64,000 bases of DNA from Myxococcales bacterium (GTDB taxonomy: Bacteria > Myxococcota_A > Bradymonadia > UBA7976 > UBA1532). Position 1 is the first letter of the stretch, and each line of letters starts with the position of its first letter. The stretch spans positions 1 through 64,000 of the forward strand of contig PCCS01000055.1 in assembly GCA_002731825.1 (NCBI GenBank). Direction: 5' to 3'. The notes beneath the pieces were generated by a model that saw nothing but the letters and a program-made list of their open reading frames with translations, made no database searches and had not been told where the DNA came from. A program made the translations under genes and the position numbers. Positions 56,415-64,000 of the stretch are shown piece after piece.

Positions 56415-57561
56415 AGCGATTGAGGCGCTGGAGAACTACACCTGTGCGGTCGAGGATTTTCTTGGTTTGCTCGACCGTTCCAATGGAGAATCTGACGAAA
56501 CCATTCAAACACGGCATAGTTGACCGATCGCGAACATAGACCCCTTGCTCTCTCAGGCATCTAACGACCCAAGGCGCCCGCTCGAAGCGGACCATAAAGA
56601 AGTTTGCTGGCGTCATCCGGCACTCGATATCCCGTTCTGTAAACCAGCGGGTGATCAACGCCTTACTTTTCTCTACTTCCGAGAGATACCAACTCAGCCA
56701 CTCCGAGTCATCCAGTGCGGCGATGGCCGCAACTTGGGCCAGCGCATTGACATTTTTTGGATTAAAGAGTCGACGCAGATTTGTAATCAGTCGAGCGTCG
56801 GCCATTGCATACCCAATTCGCAGACCAGCCATTCCATAGGCCTTCGAAAAGGTTCGGGTAATGATCAGGTTGGAGTACGTGTACAGCAATTGTCGCGCTG
56901 ATTGACCAGCAAACTCGGAGTACGCTTCATCCACAATCACAAGTGAGGTGGGATTCGCATCGAGCAAACGCCGAAGTGAATCAACCGAATAGAGTACACC
57001 AGTCGGGTTATTGGGGTTGGCCAAATAAATGATCCGAGGACGCATCCTCGCAGCAGTCTGCAACAGACCATCGATATCGGGTTGAAACGGATCCCGCCCA
57101 TAAAAGTGTTCAACGGTCGCGCCTCGGGATTGAACGAAGACCAAAAAGTGTTGGTAGGTCGGTGAGACCATCAGCACCTGGTCGCCCTCATCCAAGTAGG
57201 TGCCACAAATGGTATTGAGCGCGTCGTCGCTCCCGTTTGTCACCAGAAACTGACTCTCTGGCAGGCCGTGATGCTTGGCTAAACGGGCGATCAAGTTCGT
57301 GCTATTCAGGACCGGATATAAATTTAAATGCTGAGAACTACTCAGAAAATTCATAACAGCTTTGGTCACGGCGGGCGATGGTGGAACCGTCGCCTCATTC
57401 CAATCGATTTTGAAAGATTCCCGTTCAGGATCACTGCGCATGGCGTCCAATGATGAGACAGCTTGGTACGGCTTGATTGCTCGCACATGGCGTGCGATAG
57501 AAATCCCGTCTACCACATCCGCGTTTAACTTTTTGGCGACCCTCAGGCCTGACTTACGCAT
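56413..57561 (-). CDS. hisC: Histidinol-phosphate aminotransferase
   Basis: PLP aminotransferase of about 382 residues, fold type I. The Schiff-base Lys is in TRTFSKAYGMAGLRIGY; other motifs are TNGSDDALNTI, YLANPNNPTG and VIVDEAYSEFAG. It resembles HisC, acting late in histidine synthesis, but stands alone, so aromatic amino-acid use is also possible. ATG 57561 is preferred; an upstream ATG at 57603 adds 14 residues. Confidence 0.85.
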   Translation of the reverse strand: MRKSGLRVAKKLNADVVDGISIARHVRAIKPYQAVSSLDAMRSDPERESFKIDWNEATVPPSPAVTKAVMNFLSSSQHLNLYPVLNSTNLIARLAKHHGLPESQFLVTNGSDDALNTICGTYLDEGDQVLMVSPTYQHFLVFVQSRGATVEHFYGRDPFQPDIDGLLQTAARMRPRIIYLANPNNPTGVLYSVDSLRRLLDANPTSLVIVDEAYSEFAGQSARQLLYTYSNLIITRTFSKAYGMAGLRIGYAMADARLITNLRRLFNPKNVNALAQVAAIAALDDSEWLSWYLSEVEKSKALITRWFTERDIECRMTPANFFMVRFERAPWVVRCLREQGVYVRDRSTMPCLNGFVRFSIGTVEQTKKILDRTGVVLQRLNR

Positions 57562-57782
57562 TGTTTTCTCACTCTCAGATGCCGAGCGCGGCAATTCATA
57601 CACTAATTGTCTTCAAACCGAAACTGTTCTAGCCATCAATGGCTCTTTTCATTTCGGTCATTGCTCGTTACCCTCCTGTCCACGTCTCTTGCATCGGTCA
57701 ATCAACGGGGCATGCTTGGAGCAACGAATGCGCAGCCAAGCAAAGCAATTTGCGTACCAACTATCTTAAAATGGATATCGTA

Positions 57783-58469
57783 ATGAATCAGGATGAACGT
57801 ATTGAACAGTTTCGGAAGATGGCACAGGCTAATCCAGACGACGACTTGGCGCACTTCGCACTAGGCCAAGCGTTAGCTGATGCCGGACGACCGGCTGAAG
57901 CTGTGAACGTCCTTCGGCATGTTTTAAAAATCAATCCGGGCTATTCGCGCGCATACGTCGTTCTCGGCGACTCCCAAATCATCACCGAGGATGTCGATGG
58001 GGCCATCGAGACGTTTCAGTCTGGCTATGCTGCGGCCATGAGTCGCGGCGACCTGATGCCAGGGCTGGAAATGAAGCAGAAATTGGCCGACTTAGGTGAA
58101 ACAGTGTCCGCTGACGCCATTCTTCAAGCCGCGGTGGACGATGTCGATATCGCAGATGAACGTGAACCCGGGCCGGGTGAGATGCGTTGCGCTCGCACCA
58201 AGAAAATCGGCAAGGTGATGACCGATGCCCCTTTTGCCGATGAGGTCGGGCAGTGGATTGTTCAAAACATTTCAGCGGAGAGCTGGGACGACTGGATGGA
58301 AATGTCCATTAAGTTGATCAATGAGTTGCGATTGGACTTAGGCGATACAGATGCGCAACGGATTTACGATGAGCACATGCGGGACTTCCTTGGTGTGCCT
58401 ACAGCACTATTTCCGGCCCCGGTAGATGACGAAGATGACACTGACGATGACGCAACGGGTGACGATTGA
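57783..58469 (+). CDS. TPR-YggX fusion protein
   Basis: 228 residues. The N-terminal half is TPR-like (LGQALADAGRPAEAVNVLRHVLK...YVVLGDSQIITEDVDGAIETF). From about residue 133 it matches the Fe(II)-trafficking YggX family: MRCARTKKIGKVMTDAPF, then NISAESWDDWMEMSIKLINE and MRDFLG, with the single conserved Cys. YggX protects iron-sulfur enzymes during oxidative stress. The end is acidic. ATG 57783 is chosen as the start of the TPR frame; the frame extends upstream to 57639. Such a fusion occurs in related bacteria, so it is probably not unique, but its role is uncharacterised as far as I know. Confidence 0.78.
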   Translation: MNQDERIEQFRKMAQANPDDDLAHFALGQALADAGRPAEAVNVLRHVLKINPGYSRAYVVLGDSQIITEDVDGAIETFQSGYAAAMSRGDLMPGLEMKQKLADLGETVSADAILQAAVDDVDIADEREPGPGEMRCARTKKIGKVMTDAPFADEVGQWIVQNISAESWDDWMEMSIKLINELRLDLGDTDAQRIYDEHMRDFLGVPTALFPAPVDDEDDTDDDATGDD

Positions 58470-58478
58470 ATAGACCGG

Positions 58479-60386
58479 CTACTCGAGTAAAGTCATAAAG
58501 TCCGCTTCGCTCAAAACGCGAACGCCCAGCTTTTGGGCTTTCGCCAATTTACTACCGGCTCGTCCCGCATCCCCAACGACGAGATAGGTCAGACTTTTGC
58601 TGACCCCACTGGCTGCTTTGCCACCTAATTCAGCGAGGCGAGATTGAGCCTCTGAACGAGTCATTTGGGTGAGAGTCCCCGTGAATAGGAATGACTGTCC
58701 TATCAATGGCCCGTCGGGCGGGTCGGCGTTCTCAACAGCTTGGATATCAATAAATGTAATCAATTGATCGATGAGTTGCCTCTGCTCAGCCAGCCCTTTA
58801 GGAATGCGCTCGGCAAGCAATTGGCCGAATCCGGGGATGACTTCCAAGTCTTCAGCCGAGATCGCTCGAATCCTATCGAGGCTGTTAAATTGAGTCGCCA
58901 ATGTCTCCGATGCCGTTTTACCTAAGTCAGCGATACCCAGAGATTGCAGAAACACCGCCAAGGGCATGGCTTTTGACGCCTCGACTTGACCCAGTAATTT
59001 ATCAGCCAGAGTCTCGCCCATTCGATCAAAATTGAGCAGGTCAGCTCGCTGCAGTTTATAAAAATCGATTGGGCTCATGAGAACGCCTGCGGCGACGAAG
59101 GTCTCCAGCCAGACCTGGCCGAACCCCTCGATGCCTGTGACCTTGGCAAAGTGAGACAAAACGCCGACCACTTGGGCAGGACATGCCGACCGGTTTCGAC
59201 ATTCGATGAACTCACCATCGACCACTGGAATGGAGCCACATGATGGGCATGTAGCTGGAGGAAAGAGCATCTGGTCGCCGGGCTCTACCACATGCTCAAG
59301 GTGGGGTATGACCCCTCCGCGACGCATGGCGATAACCGTGGCATTCAAACTGAGTTTCTTACTCTGCACCAGGCCCCAATTATGCAGGCTAATGCGGGTG
59401 ACTGTCGCGCCACTTAGGGAGACTGGGTCGACCAGTCCGACCGGAGTCAGCGCACCGGTTCTGCTCACGCTCCATTCCACATCGCGAAGAACGGTCTGTG
59501 CGCTCTCTCCTTGCAGTTTATAGGCGATAGCATACCGAGGATGGTGCGCCGTGGCCCCTAAGCGTTTTTGTTCGTCGAGACGGTTGGCCTTAAACACAAC
59601 ACCATCGATCTCAAAATCTAAGTCATCTCTTCGCTCGACATATTCATCATATCCAGCTTGAACCTGTTCACGGGCCACCAAACGATGCTCAACCGGGTTA
59701 AACCCCCACCGGGCGCCTAGAGTGAATTTGTCAATTTCCGTATCCACGACATTGCCGATGACATCGTACAAAAAGAAGCGCAGACCAACGCGTGCTGACT
59801 TATCTGGATCTTTTTGTTTCAAAGCGCCGGCCGCCGTATTTCTTGGATTGGCGAAGTCCCCCTTCATGGATTCAAAGGTGGAGAGCGGAAGGTAGACTTC
59901 ACCACGGACCTCCACCTCAACATCTGTGTCAATTCGAGTGGGTACATCGCTGATTCTGGAGACATTAGCGGTAATATTTTCACCAACTGAGCCGCTACCG
60001 CGAGTCGCCGCAACAACGAGGCGTCCTGACGCATCATAACGAATGCTGCACGCAACGCCGTCTACTTTGGGCGTCATGACCAAGTCGCCATTGAACTTCG
60101 TCGCCCAGTGTAAAAGGGTCTTTTCATCGTAGGCTTTGTCGAGACTCAACATCGCGTGCGCATGGTGGACCGGCTCACCGGCGGCAGCCCCTGACGGCCC
60201 CATCTCATTGAGAACCTCAGAGTCTGGCCTTAAACGCTTGAGTTTTTCGACGATTCGGTCGTAATCGTAATCACTGATGACAGGGGCATTAGCGTCCCAA
60301 TACTGCCGGTTATGGTACCGCACAGACTGCTCTAATTGAGCAACGTCCCATGTGGCCCAGTCCGCCGGCAAAGACTCAAAGCTCAT
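58479..60386 (-). CDS. ligA: NAD-dependent DNA ligase
   Basis: 635-residue essential replication and repair ligase. The adenylated Lys is in PKVDGVACSIRY near residue 106. The OB fold and the four-Cys zinc finger (CPSCG...CRNRSACPAQ near residues 384-406), helix-hairpin-helix region and the C-terminal BRCT domain (about 560-635, SFLFTGTLTQMTRSEAQ) are all present. Slightly shorter than E. coli (671). Start ATG 60386. Confidence 0.97.
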   Translation of the reverse strand: MSFESLPADWATWDVAQLEQSVRYHNRQYWDANAPVISDYDYDRIVEKLKRLRPDSEVLNEMGPSGAAAGEPVHHAHAMLSLDKAYDEKTLLHWATKFNGDLVMTPKVDGVACSIRYDASGRLVVAATRGSGSVGENITANVSRISDVPTRIDTDVEVEVRGEVYLPLSTFESMKGDFANPRNTAAGALKQKDPDKSARVGLRFFLYDVIGNVVDTEIDKFTLGARWGFNPVEHRLVAREQVQAGYDEYVERRDDLDFEIDGVVFKANRLDEQKRLGATAHHPRYAIAYKLQGESAQTVLRDVEWSVSRTGALTPVGLVDPVSLSGATVTRISLHNWGLVQSKKLSLNATVIAMRRGGVIPHLEHVVEPGDQMLFPPATCPSCGSIPVVDGEFIECRNRSACPAQVVGVLSHFAKVTGIEGFGQVWLETFVAAGVLMSPIDFYKLQRADLLNFDRMGETLADKLLGQVEASKAMPLAVFLQSLGIADLGKTASETLATQFNSLDRIRAISAEDLEVIPGFGQLLAERIPKGLAEQRQLIDQLITFIDIQAVENADPPDGPLIGQSFLFTGTLTQMTRSEAQSRLAELGGKAASGVSKSLTYLVVGDAGRAGSKLAKAQKLGVRVLSEADFMTLLE

Positions 60387-60404
60387 TCGGTCAAATCTCC
60401 GTAT

Positions 60405-62660
60405 CTAGCTCATCATGTCCAGTGATTGTACAACTGTAATAGCGGCCATGTTCACCACCGTTCGGACAGAGCAATCTCGCTCCAGTACATTGACCGGACG
60501 ACGCATGCCTAGGAGAATCGGACCAACCAAATCGGCGCCACCAAGGTGCCGCATCAGCTTGTATCCAATGTTCGCGCTATTGAGTTCAGGAAAAATCAGA
60601 ATATTGGCTTCTGATTTCATCGTAGAAAAATCGAATAGACGCTGTCTTTGCTCAACATCGAGTGCGGCGCCAACCTGCATCTCACCATCAACGTCAAGTT
60701 CAGGTGCCGCTTGACGAATCAATTCAACTGCACGCGCTACTTTGCTCGCCTCAGGAGACCGGTTACTCCCAAAGTTACTGAAGCTCAGCATGGCGATATG
60801 AGGCTCTATGTCCAGCTTACGCGCCATCGCGGCTGTCGACTGAGCAATTTCCGCAAGATCGTCCGCTGAAGGATTAATGTTAACTGTCGTATCGGCGAAG
60901 ACTTTGACACCGTCCTCAAGAATCACAAGGTATGCACCCGCAACCCGCTTGATATCTGGTCTCGTACCGATGACTTCAAGCGCAGGACGTATGGTGTCCG
61001 GATAACTACTTGAAATCCCGCTGACAAAACCGTCAGCATCGCCCCTATGTACCATCATCGAGGCAAAATAGTTGCCTTGTCTGAGCATGCGGGCCGCCTC
61101 CGCCCGTGTCACACCGCGGCGGTTTCGCAAGGCCCAATAGTCCTCGACATAGCTGTCGAAGAGGGGATGATTTTTATGATCGATCAGCTCGATCCCATCC
61201 AATGAAATTTCGCTCTTAGCCGCGATTTCTCTGATCATCTCCGGCGACCCGAGTAGGATTGGATTTGCAATCCCCTCCTCACGAGAAATTTGTGCAGCCC
61301 GAATGATCTTGGGATGTGTGCCCTCTGGAAAAACCAGCCGTTTCGGGGTCTGGCTGGCCTTACGAATCACTTGTCGCATCACTTCTCGGTCTCGACCTAA
61401 CAAGCGTTCCAGCTGATTATGATATTCATCAAAGTTTTTGATTGGCGTCCGCGCAACGCCAGACTCCATTGCCGCTCGAGCCACCGCCGGCGCAACCCGC
61501 AAGAGCGCTCGATGATCGAATGGTTTCGGAATAATGTAATTGGGTCCATATTTTAGAGCCTGATCACCGTAGGCCGATTTGACATCGTCAGGTACGTCTT
61601 CTTTGGCCAGCGCGGCCAACGCATTGACCGCTGCCAGCTTCATTTCCTCGTTGATGCTCGTCGCCCGTACGTCGAGGGCACCTCGGAAAATGAAGGGGAA
61701 GCCAAGGACATTGTTGACCTGATTTGGGTAATCACTCCGACCCGTAGCCATGATTAAGTCGTCTCTTGCTGCGATGGCATCGGGGTAATCAATTTCGGGA
61801 TCCGGATTGGCCATAGCCATGACGATGGGCTGATCAGCCATGCTCTTGAGCATATCGCTGGTCACAACGCCTTTTACGCTGACGCCGACGAAAACATCAG
61901 CACCGACCATGGCCTCTTTTAGAGACCGATGAGGCGTATCGACGGCAAGCCGTTCTTTGTAGGGGTTCATTCCGTCGGTTCGGCCAGTATAGATGGGGCC
62001 CCGACTGTCGCAAAGGATCAGATTTTCAGCTCTTACGCCGAGGGAAATGAAGAGGTTAGCGCAGGCCATAGCGGCCGCCCCGGCACCGCTGAAGACGCAT
62101 TTTACGTCGGCGGCCGACCGACCGGTCAGCTCAAGCGCATTCACGAAGGCTGCCGTCGCAATGATGGCGGTGCCATGTTGGTCATCATGGAACACCGGTA
62201 TCTTCATCCGCTCGCGCAATGCTTCTTCGATATAAAAACACTCTGGTGCCTTGATATCCTCTAGGTTGATTCCACCGAAGGTGGGCTCGAGAGCAGCGAC
62301 AATATCGATAAGCTTATCAGGGTCTGTCTCAGCAATTTCGATGTCGAAAACATCGATGTCCGCAAACCGTTTAAACAGGACGCCTTTGCCTTCCATAACC
62401 GGCTTTGAGGCTTCGGGACCGATATTGCCAAGCCCTAGAACAGCCGTGCCATTGGAGACCACCGCAACCAGATTACCTCGGGCCGTGTAGTCAAAGACTT
62501 TCTGCTCATCTTTGGCGATTTCCAGACAAGGTTCTGCGACCCCTGGCGTATATGCCAGAGAGAGGTCTCGCTGTGTTTGTAGTGGTTTCGTTGGCCGAAT
62601 CGCGATCTTTCCGGCCCGGCCATTCGCATGGTAATCCAACGCATCTCGACGTCTTGACAT
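60405..62660 (-). CDS. maeB: NADP-type malic enzyme with phosphotransacetylase-like domain
   Basis: 751 residues, close to E. coli MaeB (about 759), oxidatively decarboxylating malate to pyruvate. The N-terminal malic domain shows YTPGVAEPC and [14 protein letters not shown], the NAD domain [13 protein letters not shown], and the last third (from about residue 410) a phosphotransacetylase-like regulatory domain ([28 protein letters not shown]). ATG 62660 has AAGGGGA just upstream; the frame to 62795 is longer than the family. Confidence 0.94.
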   Translation of the reverse strand: MSRRRDALDYHANGRAGKIAIRPTKPLQTQRDLSLAYTPGVAEPCLEIAKDEQKVFDYTARGNLVAVVSNGTAVLGLGNIGPEASKPVMEGKGVLFKRFADIDVFDIEIAETDPDKLIDIVAALEPTFGGINLEDIKAPECFYIEEALRERMKIPVFHDDQHGTAIIATAAFVNALELTGRSAADVKCVFSGAGAAAMACANLFISLGVRAENLILCDSRGPIYTGRTDGMNPYKERLAVDTPHRSLKEAMVGADVFVGVSVKGVVTSDMLKSMADQPIVMAMANPDPEIDYPDAIAARDDLIMATGRSDYPNQVNNVLGFPFIFRGALDVRATSINEEMKLAAVNALAALAKEDVPDDVKSAYGDQALKYGPNYIIPKPFDHRALLRVAPAVARAAMESGVARTPIKNFDEYHNQLERLLGRDREVMRQVIRKASQTPKRLVFPEGTHPKIIRAAQISREEGIANPILLGSPEMIREIAAKSEISLDGIELIDHKNHPLFDSYVEDYWALRNRRGVTRAEAARMLRQGNYFASMMVHRGDADGFVSGISSSYPDTIRPALEVIGTRPDIKRVAGAYLVILEDGVKVFADTTVNINPSADDLAEIAQSTAAMARKLDIEPHIAMLSFSNFGSNRSPEASKVARAVELIRQAAPELDVDGEMQVGAALDVEQRQRLFDFSTMKSEANILIFPELNSANIGYKLMRHLGGADLVGPILLGMRRPVNVLERDCSVRTVVNMAAITVVQSLDMMS

Positions 62661-62773
62661 AACAGTCCCCTTCGTTTGACCCAACCGGTCTATTCCTGTA
62701 CCCAGGTTTGGGGTACCACTCTGCTGGATGAATGCCAAGCAAAGAGCGAAGAGACCCTCGGATAACTTATTTC

Positions 62774-62802
62774 TTGAGTCCAATGGGCCACTCACGTATA
62801 GA
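62774..62802 (+). promoter_or_regulatory. Candidate promoter for third GH13 gene
   Basis: TTGAGT (62774-62779), a 17-base spacer and TATAGA (62797-62802) place a start near 62809, giving a leader of about 40 bases to the ATG at 62849. An inverted repeat ACTCACG (62790-62796) / CGTGAGT (62816-62822) flanks the -10 box and start and could be an operator. Confidence 0.5.
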
Positions 62803-62848
62803 GCGGCCGATTCGTCGTGAGTTTATAAAACTGCAATAGGGTGCTGTG

Positions 62849-64000
62849 ATGAAAACCCCCAACGCTAAGAGTCTGTTAATCATGTGCACGCTGAGTGTTC
62901 TTGCCTGTAGTGAGACTCGGCCTCCAAGCCAAGTTCGAGACGCCTACTTAGCGATCGATCAATCGCCGTCCGACGCCTTTGAACAGCCGGCCGATTCAAA
63001 CGGGGCCGTCGATTCTGGCAACGCATTCGATGCACAGCTCGCCGACGCTAATAATCCGGATATAGAGATGCCGTTGGACGGGCGAACAACAGACCCAGAT
63101 TCGGGTATGGTGGATGTTGATGCCGAACTCGTTGACGAGGGCTGGCCGGTTCGGTCCTGCACACAGACCATCGAATATTGGAGTCAGACTCCAAATCAAA
63201 CCATTTGGATTGCAGGCGATTTCACATGCGATCAAGGAGGGCGTTGTTGGGCAGATGGTGCGCGGCGCTTGGAGACGACTCCCGAGATGACCAAACCGGG
63301 GCAGGCGCCCTGCGGAATGGGTGGCCCGTGTCTGCACACGATCGAGTTCTCACCAGCAGATGGCCTGATCCCAGGCGATAGCTATTCGTATAAGCTCATT
63401 GAGGGCCAGTCTCCACAAACCGGAAACTGGTTCATTGACCCGGCTGCAAGCCGACATGCTTTTGATGAAGACTGCTTGAATTCAGCTTTTCTCATGCCGC
63501 CATGTGATGCGCGACCATCAGTGCATGTAGACCGCTTCGAGGTCGATTCTGAGGCCAGACGCTTGACCGTCACACTGCAAGCATTCACAGCCATCGACAG
63601 GACGCCTGTGTCCACAATCAACCTCACACTCAATGGTCAACCTGTCGCAGACTCTGTGTTTAATGAGACCGGTCAACTCGCAGTACAATTTGACGATCTG
63701 CCCATTGGCAAACATCGCCTGAGCATCACGATTGAAGATGAGAGTAATCGAGTTTCAAAGGTCGTCCATCTGCCCTTCTGGATAGAGGCACAGCCATTCA
63801 GTTGGCTCAGCAGCCCCGTTTATATGCTTCTCGTAGACCGCTTTGCAAACGGCAATCTTGACAATGATGCCCCAATCGGAATGGGAGACGTTGGCTATAG
63901 CGTCAATTGGCAAGGCGGTGACTTGCAAGGCGCGCAGGCTGCATTGGATGCGGGCTATTTTGATGCGCTCGGCATCAAGGTGATTTGGCTGAGCCCTGTC
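62849..64000 (+). CDS. GH13 family lipoprotein with CBM48-like module, 5' part
   Basis: Open from ATG 62849 to the last base (384 codons, no stop), so the gene continues past the window. The signal ends SVLAC, followed by an Asp-rich linker. Residues about 115-220 resemble a CBM48/AMPK-type glycogen-binding domain (IWIAGDFTCDQ, YSYKLIEG, NWFIDPAA). An Ig-like strand region follows, then the start of a GH13 barrel: SPVYMLLVDRFANG and IKVIWLSPV. AGGG seven bases upstream supports the start. Catalytic motifs lie beyond the window. Confidence 0.85.
   Translation, partial: MKTPNAKSLLIMCTLSVLACSETRPPSQVRDAYLAIDQSPSDAFEQPADSNGAVDSGNAFDAQLADANNPDIEMPLDGRTTDPDSGMVDVDAELVDEGWPVRSCTQTIEYWSQTPNQTIWIAGDFTCDQGGRCWADGARRLETTPEMTKPGQAPCGMGGPCLHTIEFSPADGLIPGDSYSYKLIEGQSPQTGNWFIDPAASRHAFDEDCLNSAFLMPPCDARPSVHVDRFEVDSEARRLTVTLQAFTAIDRTPVSTINLTLNGQPVADSVFNETGQLAVQFDDLPIGKHRLSITIEDESNRVSKVVHLPFWIEAQPFSWLSSPVYMLLVDRFANGNLDNDAPIGMGDVGYSVNWQGGDLQGAQAALDAGYFDALGIKVIWLSPV

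Overview
The window looks like chromosomal DNA of a deltaproteobacterium-type organism, most likely Myxococcota or a Bradymonadales relative. The signs are secreted Cys- and Asp-rich proteins built from MopE-like repeats, two C-terminal tails of the MYXO-CTERM type (Cys-x-Cys, one membrane helix, Arg cluster), many lipoproteins with a Cys at a lipobox followed by Asp/Ala-rich linkers, and a tandem BMC shell protein closest in my memory to those of Haliangium. This is inference from protein style; no rRNA, tRNA, mobile element or CRISPR array is visible.

Layout. 1-5010 (+): a translationally coupled starch-use operon: end of a maltoporin-like porin, two GH13 lipoproteins and a small repeat-bearing lipoprotein. 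5007-8208 (-): aspS and an unknown zinc-ribbon-like protein. 8419-9882 (+): a lone Wzx/MATE-type flippase. 9926-11191 (-): a tandem-domain BMC shell protein followed by an EF-P with an EfpL-like tip loop. 11756-27800: mainly surface and envelope proteins (an 1150-residue lipoprotein, a C-type-lectin-like lipoprotein, two MYXO-CTERM MopE-repeat proteins, a beta-propeller lipoprotein), interspersed with a deoxynucleoside kinase, queG, a MaoC hydratase and a PH-like membrane protein. 27809-33549: plsB converging on a minus-strand operon of two membrane proteins, ysxC and a RimI-like acetyltransferase. 33550-34080: a divergent gap with two strong nested inverted repeats, a candidate structured RNA. 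34081-35758 (+): coaE and a degenerate SDR protein. 35767-40147 (-): a specialised Hsp70 operon (J-domain/TPR protein, DnaK, TPR protein). 40503-43127 (+): a discoidin-domain polytopic membrane protein. 43129-46653 (-): argB, an unknown membrane protein, argD and argF. 46775-54303 (-): cpoB-like, LysM protein, dprA, trmFO, xerC, hslV and hslU. 54400-62660: a large lipoprotein, hisC, a TPR-YggX fusion, ligA and maeB. 62849-64000 (+): a third GH13 lipoprotein with a CBM48-like module, cut by the window end.

Together the genes show a Gram-negative cell with a protein-rich surface and extracellular alpha-glucan digestion at both ends of the window, plus ordinary housekeeping genes in conserved clusters. 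The most unusual items are the stand-alone BMC shell protein, the Hsp70 operon whose first and last proteins share a small helical domain, the SDR protein that appears to have lost its nucleotide-binding and catalytic motifs, and the structured intergenic element near 33.8 kb.
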